The notes under the pieces were generated by a model. The model was not told the origin of the DNA, did no database searches, and worked only from the letters and a program-made list of their open reading frames with translations. The position numbers and the translations under genes were made by a program. Below, piece by piece: positions 8,872-16,443 of a stretch of DNA of 33,545 nt. This stretch comes from Helicobacter salomonis (GTDB lineage Bacteria; Campylobacterota; Campylobacteria; Campylobacterales; Helicobacteraceae). The stretch lies in contig NZ_JAERIS010000018.1 in the NCBI RefSeq assembly GCF_017979425.1, positions 1-33,545 on the forward strand, read 5' to 3'. The stretch's first letter is position 1. The number at the start of each line of letters is the position of its first letter.

Positions 8872-9900
8872 ATGCGCGCGTGGGTGTTAGGGGTGTTGGT
8901 GTTGGTAGGGTTAGTACACGCACAGGAGAAGAAAATGCACACAATTTACTTAGCCGGGGGGTGTTTTTGGGGATTGGAGGCATATATGGAGCGCATTTAT
9001 GGGGTGAAAGACGCGTTGGTGGGTTATGCTAATGGGAAGAGCGACAGAACCACCTACCATGAACTGCATAACACTGATCACGCCGAAACGGTCAAGGTGG
9101 AATTTGACCCTCAAGAGATCAGCCTAGATAAACTCTTGCTGTACTATTTTAAAGTGGTCGATCCCATCAGCTTAAACCAGCAGGGCAATGATAGGGGTAG
9201 GCAATACCGCACAGGGATTTACTACACAGACCCCAAAGACGAGCCCATCATCGTTAAAGCCTTAGCGCGCCTGCAAACCCATTACAAGCAAAGAGTGCGC
9301 ATTGAGTTAGAGCCTTTAAAAAACTTCGTCGTGGCAGAGGAATACCACCAAGACTATTTGAAGAAAAATCCGGGGGGGTATTGTCATATTGATCTCAAAA
9401 AGGCTGATGAGGTGATCATTGATCCTAAGGATTATCATAAACCCGATCAAGCCCAGCTCAAAAAACAACTCACAGACTTACAATACAAAGTAACCCAAGA
9501 AAGCTACACAGAACGCCCCTTTGAGAATGAATACGACACCCTCTTTAAACCGGGTATCTATGTAGATGTCACCACGGGCGAACCTCTCTTCCTCTCCACA
9601 GATAAGTTTGATAGTGGGTGTGGGTGGCCTGCCTTTAGCAAGCCCATTAGTAAGGAAGTAGTGGGGTATGAAAAAGACACCAGCTATAATCGTATCCGTA
9701 CCGAAGTACGTAGTCGTGTGGGTAATGCGCATTTAGGGCATGTCTTTGAGGATGGGCCTAGAGAATTGGGGGGCTTGCGCTATTGCATCAATAGCGCGGC
9801 TTTAAAGTTTATCCCACTAGAGGACATGGAGACTGAGGGTTATGGCGCGCTCATTCCCATGCTCAAAAAAGCCATGCTTAGACAGGAAACTAAGCATTAA
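8872..9900 (+). CDS. msrAB: Exported bifunctional methionine sulfoxide reductase MsrA-MsrB
   Basis: A fused MsrA-MsrB of 342 residues that reduces both S- and R-methionine sulfoxide. MsrA (about 22-185) has the catalytic GGCFWG with C31 and a probable recycling cysteine in GGYCHID (C171). MsrB (about 195-320) has SGCGWPAF (C250, recycling), [10 protein letters not shown] and RYCINSAAL with the catalytic C305. The two CxxC zinc pairs common in MsrB are absent (the first site reads TTGEPLF). Residues 1-18 look like a signal peptide ending in VHA, so it probably acts in the periplasm or outside. It starts 2 bases after the rnj stop with no clear ribosome site and ends in TAATG with kdsD, so both joints look coupled. 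H. pylori HP0224 has the same fusion elsewhere on the chromosome. Confidence 0.95.
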   Translation: MRAWVLGVLVLVGLVHAQEKKMHTIYLAGGCFWGLEAYMERIYGVKDALVGYANGKSDRTTYHELHNTDHAETVKVEFDPQEISLDKLLLYYFKVVDPISLNQQGNDRGRQYRTGIYYTDPKDEPIIVKALARLQTHYKQRVRIELEPLKNFVVAEEYHQDYLKKNPGGYCHIDLKKADEVIIDPKDYHKPDQAQLKKQLTDLQYKVTQESYTERPFENEYDTLFKPGIYVDVTTGEPLFLSTDKFDSGCGWPAFSKPISKEVVGYEKDTSYNRIRTEVRSRVGNAHLGHVFEDGPRELGGLRYCINSAALKFIPLEDMETEGYGALIPMLKKAMLRQETKH

Positions 9901-10877
9901 TGAGCTCCCTAGATTATGGCGCGCTCGCGCGTAACACGTTTAGATTGGCCATTGATGCGCTCACGCGCGCTAAAGAATCTCTAAATCATGCCACATTAGA
10001 ACCCATCATTGAAGCTCTAGTTAACGCCCCTCTAGTGGTGGTGATGGGGGTGGGTAAGAGCGCACACGTGGGACGCAAGATCGCCGCTACTCTGACTAGC
10101 ACGGGTACTAAGGCGCTCTTTCTCCACCCCACTGAAGCCCTGCACGGGGATATGGGCATTGTGGGAAGCCAAGATGTCATCTTAGCCATTAGCTATGGAG
10201 GGGAGAGTACGGAGCTCTTAGAAGCCTTGCGTTTTATCTCTTGTGCGGGCATTGTAGGCATGAGCAAAAGCCCTAAGAGTTCTCTAGGCAAGCTTGCCAA
10301 TCACCACCTAAGCCTAAATATCACTAAAGAAGCTTGTAGCTTTAACATGGTGCCCACCACTTCCACCACGCTTTGCTTAGCACTCGGCGATGTCTTGGCG
10401 GTGTGCTTGATGGCGCGCAAGGGCTTTTGCCAAAGAGATTTTGCGCGCTATCACCCGGGGGGCCTGCTAGGTAAAAAAATGCACCTACGCGTGCGCGATA
10501 TTTATCGCACCCATGCCCTGCCTTTAGTGAGTGCACAGGCCTCTTTGCATGAAGCCCTGTTAGAAGCCACGCATCAAGGTTTGGGCAATGCCCTTTTAGT
10601 TAATGAGAATCAAGAGCTACTAGGGGTTTTGAGCGATGGAGATATTCGTCGTGCCCTCTTGCAACCCCATTTTGATCGTTGCGCCCCAGCTAAAGAGTTT
10701 GCCACCCTAAAGCCTAAAACCATCCAAGACCCGGATATGTTGGTGCTAGACGCGCTAGATTTCATCGAAACCCATCAAATTTCTTTACTCATCGTGCTAG
10801 ATGCGCACAAAAAAGTGCTTGGAGTGGTGCATCTGCACGCTTTGCTGGCACTAGGACTTAAAGACTTAAAGGAATAA
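9900..10877 (+). CDS. kdsD: Arabinose-5-phosphate isomerase KdsD (KpsF/GutQ family)
   Basis: KdsD (325 residues) interconverts ribulose-5-phosphate and arabinose-5-phosphate, the first committed step to Kdo for the LPS core. An N-terminal SIS domain (about residues 30-170) holds GVGKSAHVGRKIAATLTSTG and FLHPTEALHGDMG, with the sugar-phosphate contacts SYGGESTE; the family motif RYHPGGLLGKK follows. Two CBS domains fill the C-terminus (about 200-322, with GVLSDGDIRRAL in the first). It begins within the msrAB stop (TAATG) and ends the same way before the next gene. It corresponds to HP1429, a neighbour of rnj in H. pylori too. Confidence 0.95.
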   Translation: MSSLDYGALARNTFRLAIDALTRAKESLNHATLEPIIEALVNAPLVVVMGVGKSAHVGRKIAATLTSTGTKALFLHPTEALHGDMGIVGSQDVILAISYGGESTELLEALRFISCAGIVGMSKSPKSSLGKLANHHLSLNITKEACSFNMVPTTSTTLCLALGDVLAVCLMARKGFCQRDFARYHPGGLLGKKMHLRVRDIYRTHALPLVSAQASLHEALLEATHQGLGNALLVNENQELLGVLSDGDIRRALLQPHFDRCAPAKEFATLKPKTIQDPDMLVLDALDFIETHQISLLIVLDAHKKVLGVVHLHALLALGLKDLKE

Positions 10878-10879
10878 TG

Positions 10880-11119
10880 ATGTTTGAACGCTTAGAACAG
10901 CTCATTAAAGACATTGAAAACGCCAAAGAGGAAGTCGAATTACTTTTGAAACTGGCTAATGTGAGTTTGAGTGATTTTATTTTGATGAAACGCGGTAGTT
11001 TGGACATTCCGCAGAGTTTGGACATGGCCTTTTACACCCAAATTAGCGAACATGTCGAAGAACTCAAGGAGTGTATCAATGCGCTGAACAAATACAAACG
11101 GGAAATGTTAGTTTTTTAA
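10880..11119 (+). CDS. Small conserved protein between kdsD and glmS (HP1531-like)
   Basis: A 79-residue acidic, helical protein opening MFERLEQLIKDIENAKEEVE. It is likely coiled-coil at both ends, with no cysteine motif or membrane segment. Two adjacent ATGs (10877 and 10880) are possible; the second has a better distance to AAAGGA (10868-10873), while the first overlaps the kdsD stop as TAATG. A similar small gene precedes glmS in H. pylori (HP1531, from memory), so the linkage with glmS is probably old. Function unknown. Confidence 0.8.
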   Translation: MFERLEQLIKDIENAKEEVELLLKLANVSLSDFILMKRGSLDIPQSLDMAFYTQISEHVEELKECINALNKYKREMLVF

Positions 11120-11128
11120 AGGGTTGGT

Positions 11129-12940
11129 ATGTGTGGGATCGTAGGCTATTTAGGTGTTCAGGAGAGAGTAGAGCTCTTGCTAGGAGGGCTTAGAGAGCTA
11201 GAGTATCGGGGTTATGATAGTGCGGGGTTAGCACTTTTAGGGAAGGGCGCGCCCTTGCAGGTGTTTAAAACCAGTGGGAAAATTAGCGCGCTAGAAAACT
11301 TGGTGCAGAGAGTGCGCACACAGGGTTTAGGCGTGGGGATTGCCCACACGCGCTGGGCCACACATGGCAAACCCACACAAGCCAACGCCCATCCGCACGC
11401 CTACCGCTCAAGCGCGCTTGTGCACAATGGGATCATTGAAAATTATGCCACCCTCAAGACAGAATTAGAACAAAAAGAGCATGTTTTTTCTAGCCAAACT
11501 GATAGTGAGGTGGTGGTGCATTTATTTGAGGATATGTTGGAGCAAAACCCTGCTAATAGCCTAGAACAAGCCCTGCAAGCCTTTAAAAACACCATTGCCC
11601 AGCTAGAGGGTGCGTACGCGATTCTGCTCATTAACGAGCGTTTTCCTACTTGTATTTTTTATGCCAAAAACCACTCGCCTTTGCTCATTGCCACCGGTAG
11701 AAACGGGGTGTATTTTGCTAGCGCGCCTAATGCGCTTTGTGGGCGTGCAAGCCAAATGGTGCGCTTAGAGGAGGGAAGCGTAGGGATGGTGGATTTTCAA
11801 ACGCCCTTGAATTTAGAGGTTTTAGGAGAAGTGCAGCCCGTGAGCACAGACACCCAGCAGAGCGATAAAGAGGGCTTTAAAACTTTTATGGAAAAAGAGA
11901 TTTACGAACAGCCCAAAGTATTAAGTTTACTAGGGCGGCTTTCTAACAATGGCGTGCATTTGGAATTGCCCAATGGCTTTTTAGAGGGGGTAAGTTGTAT
12001 CAGTATTAGCGCGTGCGGGACGAGTTACCATGCCGGGCTAGTGGGGAAATACTTAATAGAGAGTTTGGCCGGGGTAAAGGTGCAGGTAGAGTTGGCTAGC
12101 GAATACCGCTATGCTAACTTTGCGACCCAACAAGGCGAACTCTTTATAGCGATTTCCCAAAGTGGAGAGAGCGCGGACACCCTAGAGGCACTTAGACTGG
12201 CCAAAAGTCTAGGTTTAAAAACCCTTAGCCTTTGCAACACTCAGAGCTCCACCATGGCAGACATGGCAGATGGGCTACTTTTAACCCATGCCGGACTAGA
12301 GCGTAGCGTGGCTTCTACCAAAGCCTTTACCAGTCAGGTTTTAATCTTATGGCTCTTAGGCTTGCAACTGGCCCAAGAGAGACACACCTTAAGCGCAGAG
12401 GAGTTAAAAACACAGATTCAAGCCGTGCAAGCCAGCTTAAAGGCCATGCAAGAGGCGTTAGAGTTACACGAACAAGTGCGCGAAGTGAGTGCGCAGATCT
12501 TAGAGCGGGATTTAAAGGGGTATTTTTTCATGGGGCGAGGGGTCTTCTACCCACTGGCCCTAGAGGGCGCGCTCAAGCTCAAAGAAATCGCCTATGTGCA
12601 TGCACAAGGCTATGCCAGCGCGGAGATGAAACATGGTCCTATTGCTCTAGCCGATGGCACACTTCTAAGCACCACTTTACTCCCCCAACACCTTCTTTTT
12701 GCCAAAAATTTGAGCAATGTAGAGGAATTGCGTGCGCGCGATTCGCTCATTTTTGCGCTCAGTCCGATCAAATTAGAAGAAGCCACTTTTCAAATCCAAA
12801 CCCGCTCCTATGACCACTATATGCCCGAGTTTTTTCACATGCTCGCGATCTTGCAACTCTTTGCCCTAGAAATGGCACAACGCAAAGGGCTAGATGTGGA
12901 CAAACCTCGCAATTTGGCCAAGAGCGTTACGGTTGAGTGA
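11129..12940 (+). CDS. glmS: Glutamine-fructose-6-phosphate aminotransferase
   Basis: GlmS (603 residues) makes glucosamine-6-phosphate from fructose-6-phosphate and glutamine, the entry to UDP-GlcNAc for peptidoglycan and lipid A. The Ntn-type glutaminase domain starts MCGIVGYLG, where the cysteine becomes the N-terminal nucleophile; ELEYRGYDSAG, THGKPTQANAHPH and HNGIIENYATLK follow. Two SIS domains (from about residue 285) carry SACGTSYHAG, AISQSGESADTLEAL and SVASTKAFTSQ; the end DKPRNLAKSVTVE is the family signature. AAAGGG stands about 5 bases before the ATG. No ribozyme-like leader is visible in the 9-base gap before it. Confidence 0.97.
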   Translation: MCGIVGYLGVQERVELLLGGLRELEYRGYDSAGLALLGKGAPLQVFKTSGKISALENLVQRVRTQGLGVGIAHTRWATHGKPTQANAHPHAYRSSALVHNGIIENYATLKTELEQKEHVFSSQTDSEVVVHLFEDMLEQNPANSLEQALQAFKNTIAQLEGAYAILLINERFPTCIFYAKNHSPLLIATGRNGVYFASAPNALCGRASQMVRLEEGSVGMVDFQTPLNLEVLGEVQPVSTDTQQSDKEGFKTFMEKEIYEQPKVLSLLGRLSNNGVHLELPNGFLEGVSCISISACGTSYHAGLVGKYLIESLAGVKVQVELASEYRYANFATQQGELFIAISQSGESADTLEALRLAKSLGLKTLSLCNTQSSTMADMADGLLLTHAGLERSVASTKAFTSQVLILWLLGLQLAQERHTLSAEELKTQIQAVQASLKAMQEALELHEQVREVSAQILERDLKGYFFMGRGVFYPLALEGALKLKEIAYVHAQGYASAEMKHGPIALADGTLLSTTLLPQHLLFAKNLSNVEELRARDSLIFALSPIKLEEATFQIQTRSYDHYMPEFFHMLAILQLFALEMAQRKGLDVDKPRNLAKSVTVE

Positions 12941-13781
12941 AACCACCCCCATTTACATTATTCACCTAGACAACTCGGCTAGGGACATCACTCCTTTGCT
13001 ATGGCATTTAAACTATCTCTTGGACAAAACCCCACATAAAAACTTCCGCATTGAGGTTTTTAAAGCCGTGCATGGGCAAAAGGACTACCACAATAAGGGC
13101 ATCACCTTTAAACACGCCCACCCCGTGCTCAACGACTTTGCCCCCAAAACCCTTAAGCGCGCCCAAGCCCTTGAGCTGATGCGTCTGGCGTTGCGCATAC
13201 GCGTTAACTTCCAAAGTTTAGGGCAACTGGGCTGTTTTGCTAGCCATTTTTTGCTTTGGCAAGAGTGTGTGAAATTGCAAAAGCCTATCATTGTGTTAGA
13301 AGATGATGTTTTGCCTACTTTTGATTTTTATGAAAAATGCCATTTGAGTTTGGAAGCCATCAACACGGAGTTAGCCCAAGTCGTGCGCTTGTATGCGCTT
13401 TATTTCAAACGCCACCAAATTAAAAGCGCGTTGACCCATGATTTTGATTGGATTTTTAGCCCAGCAGGGGGGATGGGCACACAGGGATATATTTTAAGCC
13501 CACAGGGCGCACAAAAGCTTTTAGATGCCTGCCCCCCTCAATGGATTTTGCCCGTGGACACTTACATGGACGCGCACTACACCCACCATGCCAAAACGCT
13601 CACTCTAAAGTCCTATGCTCTTTTAGTGGAGAGTGTCCCCTCCCAAGTGCCCCATGCCAACATCCAGCATTTTAGAGGGCGGCTCAAAACCCTATCGTGG
13701 TTATTGCGCCTATGCAATTACATTTTAAAAATCCGTTGGTTCTGCCAACATCTCTTTAATCTCCTCTTTAGGCGTTTTTAA
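12894..13781 (+). CDS. Family 25 glycosyltransferase (LPS/LOS biosynthesis)
   Basis: A GT25-type glycosyltransferase of up to 295 residues, expected to add galactose or a related sugar to lipooligosaccharide on the inner face of the inner membrane. Features are TPIYIIHLDNSARD near the N-terminus, QLGCFASHFLLWQ, the metal/nucleotide-site motif PIIVLEDDVLP, GTQGYILSPQGAQKLL and LPVDTYMD. The C-terminal 35 residues are hydrophobic and basic and may anchor it to the membrane. The ATG at 12894 has AAGGG 5-6 bases upstream but lies 47 bases inside glmS; a TTG at 12933 would start just before the conserved domain. The stop overlaps rlmN as TAATG. Related H. pylori genes are HP0619/HP1105-like. The acceptor is unknown. 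Confidence 0.85.
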   Translation: MWTNLAIWPRALRLSETTPIYIIHLDNSARDITPLLWHLNYLLDKTPHKNFRIEVFKAVHGQKDYHNKGITFKHAHPVLNDFAPKTLKRAQALELMRLALRIRVNFQSLGQLGCFASHFLLWQECVKLQKPIIVLEDDVLPTFDFYEKCHLSLEAINTELAQVVRLYALYFKRHQIKSALTHDFDWIFSPAGGMGTQGYILSPQGAQKLLDACPPQWILPVDTYMDAHYTHHAKTLTLKSYALLVESVPSQVPHANIQHFRGRLKTLSWLLRLCNYILKIRWFCQHLFNLLFRRF

Positions 13782-14860
13782 TGCAACTAAAACCCTCTTT
13801 ATATGCTCTCTCTTTAGGGGAGCTCAAAAACTATTGTGTAGAACACGGCTTTAAACCCTTTGTGGCCAAACAATTTTATGCTTGGCTTTACCAGCGTTAT
13901 GCTAGCTTAGATCAAATGCACAATCTCCCCCACGCTTTTAAAGAGGCATTGCGTGCCGATTTTGAGGTGCGTCCCTTAGAGGTGCTAGAGTGCCAACAAA
14001 GCGCGGATAAGAGCGTGAAATACCTTTTTAAAACCTCTGATGGGCATAGCTTTGAGAGTGTGTACATGGTGATGAGAGAAGCCAGAGAGGGGGAAGCACA
14101 AGAGAAAATCACGCTATGTTTGAGTTGTCAGATTGGGTGTAAGGTGGGTTGTGTGTTTTGTGCGACCGCTAAGGGGGGCTTTGTGCGTGATTTAGATGCG
14201 GGCGAGATTGTAGAGCAGGTCGTCGCTCTTAAGCGTGCTCACCAGCTAGAGCCCACTAAGGGAATCAATCTGGTATTTATGGGCATGGGCGAACCCTTGC
14301 ACAATTTTACACAAGTGGTGCGCGCGCTGGAGATTTTAAGTGCCCATGAGGGGCTTAACATCGCCCCTAGACGCATCACGATTTCTACAAGCGGAGTAGT
14401 GCCCGCTTTGCAGACTTTGGGCGCGCTCAATCTAGGCGTGCAGTTGGCTATTTCTTTGCACGCGGTTAATGACACTCTGCGCTCAAAACTGATGCCTATT
14501 AATAAAGTTTACAATTTAGAGGCTTTGATTAGCGCGATCAAAGCTTTTCCACTAGACAAGCGCAAACGGGTGATGTTTGAATACTTGATGATAAAAGACA
14601 TCAACGATTCACTAAGCCACGCCAAAGAGTTATTAAGATTGCTCAATGGACTGAAGGCTAAGATCAATCTCATCCCCTACAACTCTACCTCTCATTCTAA
14701 ATTTGAACGCCCAGAATTAGAGAGAGTGCAAGCTTTTGCGGATTTTCTCAATCAAAAGGGCTTGCTCTGCACAATTCGCATCTCTAAGGGGCAGGATATC
14801 GCAGCAGCTTGCGGGCAGCTTAGAGAAAAACGCTTGGAAATAAGCAGCACAAAGGAGTGA
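13781..14860 (+). CDS. rlmN: Dual-specificity 23S rRNA/tRNA adenine-C2 methyltransferase RlmN
   Basis: RlmN (359 residues) is a radical-SAM enzyme that methylates C2 of A2503 in 23S rRNA and of A37 in some tRNAs. The [4Fe-4S] cluster ligands are C120, C124 and C127 in SCQIGCKVGCVFCATA. FMGMGEPLHN, ISTSGVVPAL and QLAISLHAVND are the usual AdoMet-side motifs, and C344 in AAACGQL near the C-terminus is the second catalytic cysteine. It overlaps the GT25 stop by one base and its own stop overlaps the next gene. HP1428 is the equivalent, in H. pylori next to kdsD; here glmS and a glycosyltransferase separate them. Confidence 0.96.
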   Translation: MQLKPSLYALSLGELKNYCVEHGFKPFVAKQFYAWLYQRYASLDQMHNLPHAFKEALRADFEVRPLEVLECQQSADKSVKYLFKTSDGHSFESVYMVMREAREGEAQEKITLCLSCQIGCKVGCVFCATAKGGFVRDLDAGEIVEQVVALKRAHQLEPTKGINLVFMGMGEPLHNFTQVVRALEILSAHEGLNIAPRRITISTSGVVPALQTLGALNLGVQLAISLHAVNDTLRSKLMPINKVYNLEALISAIKAFPLDKRKRVMFEYLMIKDINDSLSHAKELLRLLNGLKAKINLIPYNSTSHSKFERPELERVQAFADFLNQKGLLCTIRISKGQDIAAACGQLREKRLEISSTKE

Positions 14861-15177
14861 AACTGAAAAAGCATATCATTATTAACGCATCTTTATTGAC
14901 AGAAAAACATTTGGCAGGAATTGGCGTTTACTCTCATGCCTTGGTGCATGCATTGGAGAAGCATTTTCAAAACAGAGATGATGTTGTATTGCACTTATAT
15001 GCAGATTACACACTTTATCCAAATATCGCGGCTTTAGAAGCATCAAGACCCTCTTTATTGACGCGCATTGTGCGTAAAATTTTAAGAACTTTTTTTGCAA
15101 AACACTATCATGCTTATCTACAGCGTAAAAGAGCTGCATTTTTAGCCCGACTTTCTTCTCTCTCTCTCTTTACATAG
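14857..15177 (+). CDS. GT4 glycosyltransferase, N-terminal fragment (frame 1)
   Basis: 106 residues, as translated in this sequence. The GTG at 14857 overlaps the rlmN stop (GTGA) but sits directly on AAAGGAG, leaving no spacer. A CTG at 14863 lies 5 bases after that motif and may be the working start. The last residues (ARLSSLSLFT) come from the CT tract and the shifted frame. Without the C-domain the fragment cannot bind a nucleotide sugar, so it should be inactive. Confidence 0.6.
   Translation: MKLKKHIIINASLLTEKHLAGIGVYSHALVHALEKHFQNRDDVVLHLYADYTLYPNIAALEASRPSLLTRIVRKILRTFFAKHYHAYLQRKRAAFLARLSSLSLFT
15157..15169 (+). repeat. T(CT)6 dinucleotide repeat, putative phase-variation tract
   Basis: Six CT units directly at the point where the glycosyltransferase frame breaks. 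With six units the gene ends at a TAG at 15175; with five or eight the two frames join. CT tracts control several Helicobacter surface genes, so the arrangement is functionally plausible. Confidence 0.85.
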
Positions 15178-16022
15178 AACCCAGAATACCCCATGAGCCT
15201 GCAAATATCCTGACCGAGATCAAAGCGGCAAAAATTTTGGGCGCAATCCACGACCTTCCACTCACACCAGAATGGGGTTTAGACGCGCAATTACAAGCTT
15301 CGCTCAGAAAATCTTTGGAAACAGTCATAGAGCACAGCTGCGAAATTATTTGTTTTACTGCTTGTGTAAAACAGGATATTCTCAACAATGCGAAATATAC
15401 CGGCTCTAAAATCCATGTTATTTACCACGGTATAAGACCTTACCGCGATTTAGATACCGCATGTTCCTTGCCTCCGCCCTTAAAAGAACAAGAATTTATT
15501 TTGGCAGTAGGGGCTAAAGATAAGCGTAAAAATCTCAAAAATTTGATCAATGCTTTTAAACTTTTGCCCACAGATTTACAAACACGCTACCGGATTGTTA
15601 TTACAGGCAATCCATGGAATGTAGATGAAAATTTTTCAGAGATGGTGCGTGAAACTTTTATCGTAGATTTGGGCTTCACATCTGATGCACTCCTTGCTCT
15701 CCTCTATAAGAACGCTAGAGTGCTGTGGCATGGGAGCTTGGCTGAGGGCTTTGGTTTGCCCATGATTGAAGCGATGCAGGCAGGATTAGTGGTCTTAGCC
15801 AGCAATGTATCTTGCATGCCGGAGATTCTAGACGATGCAGGCATCTATTGCAATCCTTATGATATCCAAGACATCGCTAAACAACTAGAGTGCGCTTTGA
15901 CTGATGAGACTTTGCGTACCACTTGTATTGCTAAAGGGATCGAACGGGCTAGACAATTTGATTTTGAAAAGAGCATGCAGGCGCATATAGAGGTCGTGGA
16001 GCGAATGTTAAGAGAGTCTTAA
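15171..16022 (+). CDS. GT4 glycosyltransferase, C-terminal part (frame 3)
   Basis: The frame is open upstream through the repeat and has no credible start of its own: the first TTG (15237) lies inside conserved sequence and lacks a ribosome site. It carries the end of the N-domain (ALHDLP-like AIHDLPLTPEWG and ICFTACVKQDIL), then the nucleotide-sugar domain with KRKNLKNL, ITGNPWN, HGSLAEGFGLPM and MPEILDDAGIYCNP. The Glu pair in EGFGLPMIE matches the GT4 EX7E motif. The sugar used is not deducible. Confidence 0.6.
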   Translation, partial: YIEPRIPHEPANILTEIKAAKILGAIHDLPLTPEWGLDAQLQASLRKSLETVIEHSCEIICFTACVKQDILNNAKYTGSKIHVIYHGIRPYRDLDTACSLPPPLKEQEFILAVGAKDKRKNLKNLINAFKLLPTDLQTRYRIVITGNPWNVDENFSEMVRETFIVDLGFTSDALLALLYKNARVLWHGSLAEGFGLPMIEAMQAGLVVLASNVSCMPEILDDAGIYCNPYDIQDIAKQLECALTDETLRTTCIAKGIERARQFDFEKSMQAHIEVVERMLRES

Positions 16023-16092
16023 GGGGAACCTGGGGTTGAAGACTTTAGTATGCGCGTGTATTCGGGCCAGCTACACACTGACCTTCAAATTG
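16023..16092. other. Intergenic gap between convergent operons, nested inverted repeats
   Basis: Seventy bases separate the GT4 stop from the rplQ stop. TTGAAG (16036-16041) pairs with CTTCAA (16083-16088), and inside it GTGTA (16056-16060) pairs with TACAC (16072-16076). There is no T-tract on either strand. It may help end both operons, but the pairing is interrupted and could be chance. Confidence 0.3.
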
Positions 16093-16443
16093 CTAGACAA
16101 AGGCGATGGAGGCTAGGATAGAGGCATCTCCTCTTCTAATGGCTACTCTGTGGATGCTGGTATAACCCCCATTGCGTGCCGCGTATTTGGGGGCTAATTC
16201 AGTCACTAGCTTATGGGTGGCGTATTTATCTTGTAGATAAGAAAACACATAGCGATGTGCGTTAAAATCACCCTTTCTAGCCATACTCACGAGCTTTTCA
16301 ACATAGGACTGTAATTCTTTAGCCTTGAAAATTCCCGTTTGAATCTTCCCATGTGCGATCAGAGAAATGGCGAGATTTTTGAGCAGGGCCTTTCTGTGCG
16401 CGCTGGTGCGTCCCAATTTTCTAAAACGATTCTGGTGTCGCAT
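16093..16443 (-). CDS. rplQ: 50S ribosomal protein L17
   Basis: L17, 116 residues, sits near the exit of the peptide tunnel in the 50S subunit. It opens [20 protein letters not shown], the family's most conserved segment, and shows [11 protein letters not shown] shortly after. It is the last gene of the ribosomal cluster and its ATG shares one base with the rpoA stop (TAATG). Confidence 0.97.
   Translation of the reverse strand: MRHQNRFRKLGRTSAHRKALLKNLAISLIAHGKIQTGIFKAKELQSYVEKLVSMARKGDFNAHRYVFSYLQDKYATHKLVTELAPKYAARNGGYTSIHRVAIRRGDASILASIAFV

Larger units (their letters stand above)
14857..16022 (+). pseudogene. GT4 glycosyltransferase split by a CT repeat (phase-OFF)
   Basis: Two frames together encode one family 4 (GT-B fold) glycosyltransferase. 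The first opens with IINASLLTEKHLAGIGVYSH, holding the N-domain GIGVYS loop, and runs into a stop at 15175-15177 just after a T(CT)6 tract. The other frame is open across the tract, reads LYIEPRIPHEPAN directly after it, and continues to 16022 with GAKDKRKNLKNLINAFKLL and the donor-binding motif EGFGLPMIEAMQAGLVVLAS. Loss of one CT unit (or gain of two) would give a single protein of about 386 residues, the normal size for the family. I infer slipped-strand phase variation rather than decay, because everything else is intact. Sequencing error is the main alternative. Confidence 0.85.

Noticed and set aside
9372-9378. G7 tract in msrAB as a slippage switch
   Set aside because: It encodes conserved Pro-Gly-Gly of the MsrA domain, the frame is intact, and the run is shorter than typical Helicobacter switches.
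12349-12813. 154-residue open frame inside glmS on the same strand
   Set aside because: It lies wholly within the conserved GlmS SIS domains in another frame, with no ribosome site and arginine-rich chance composition.
15237-15239. TTG at 15237 as a genuine start of a separate short glycosyltransferase
   Set aside because: It lies within conserved GT4 sequence, and the frame is open and homologous upstream to the CT tract; no ribosome site precedes it.
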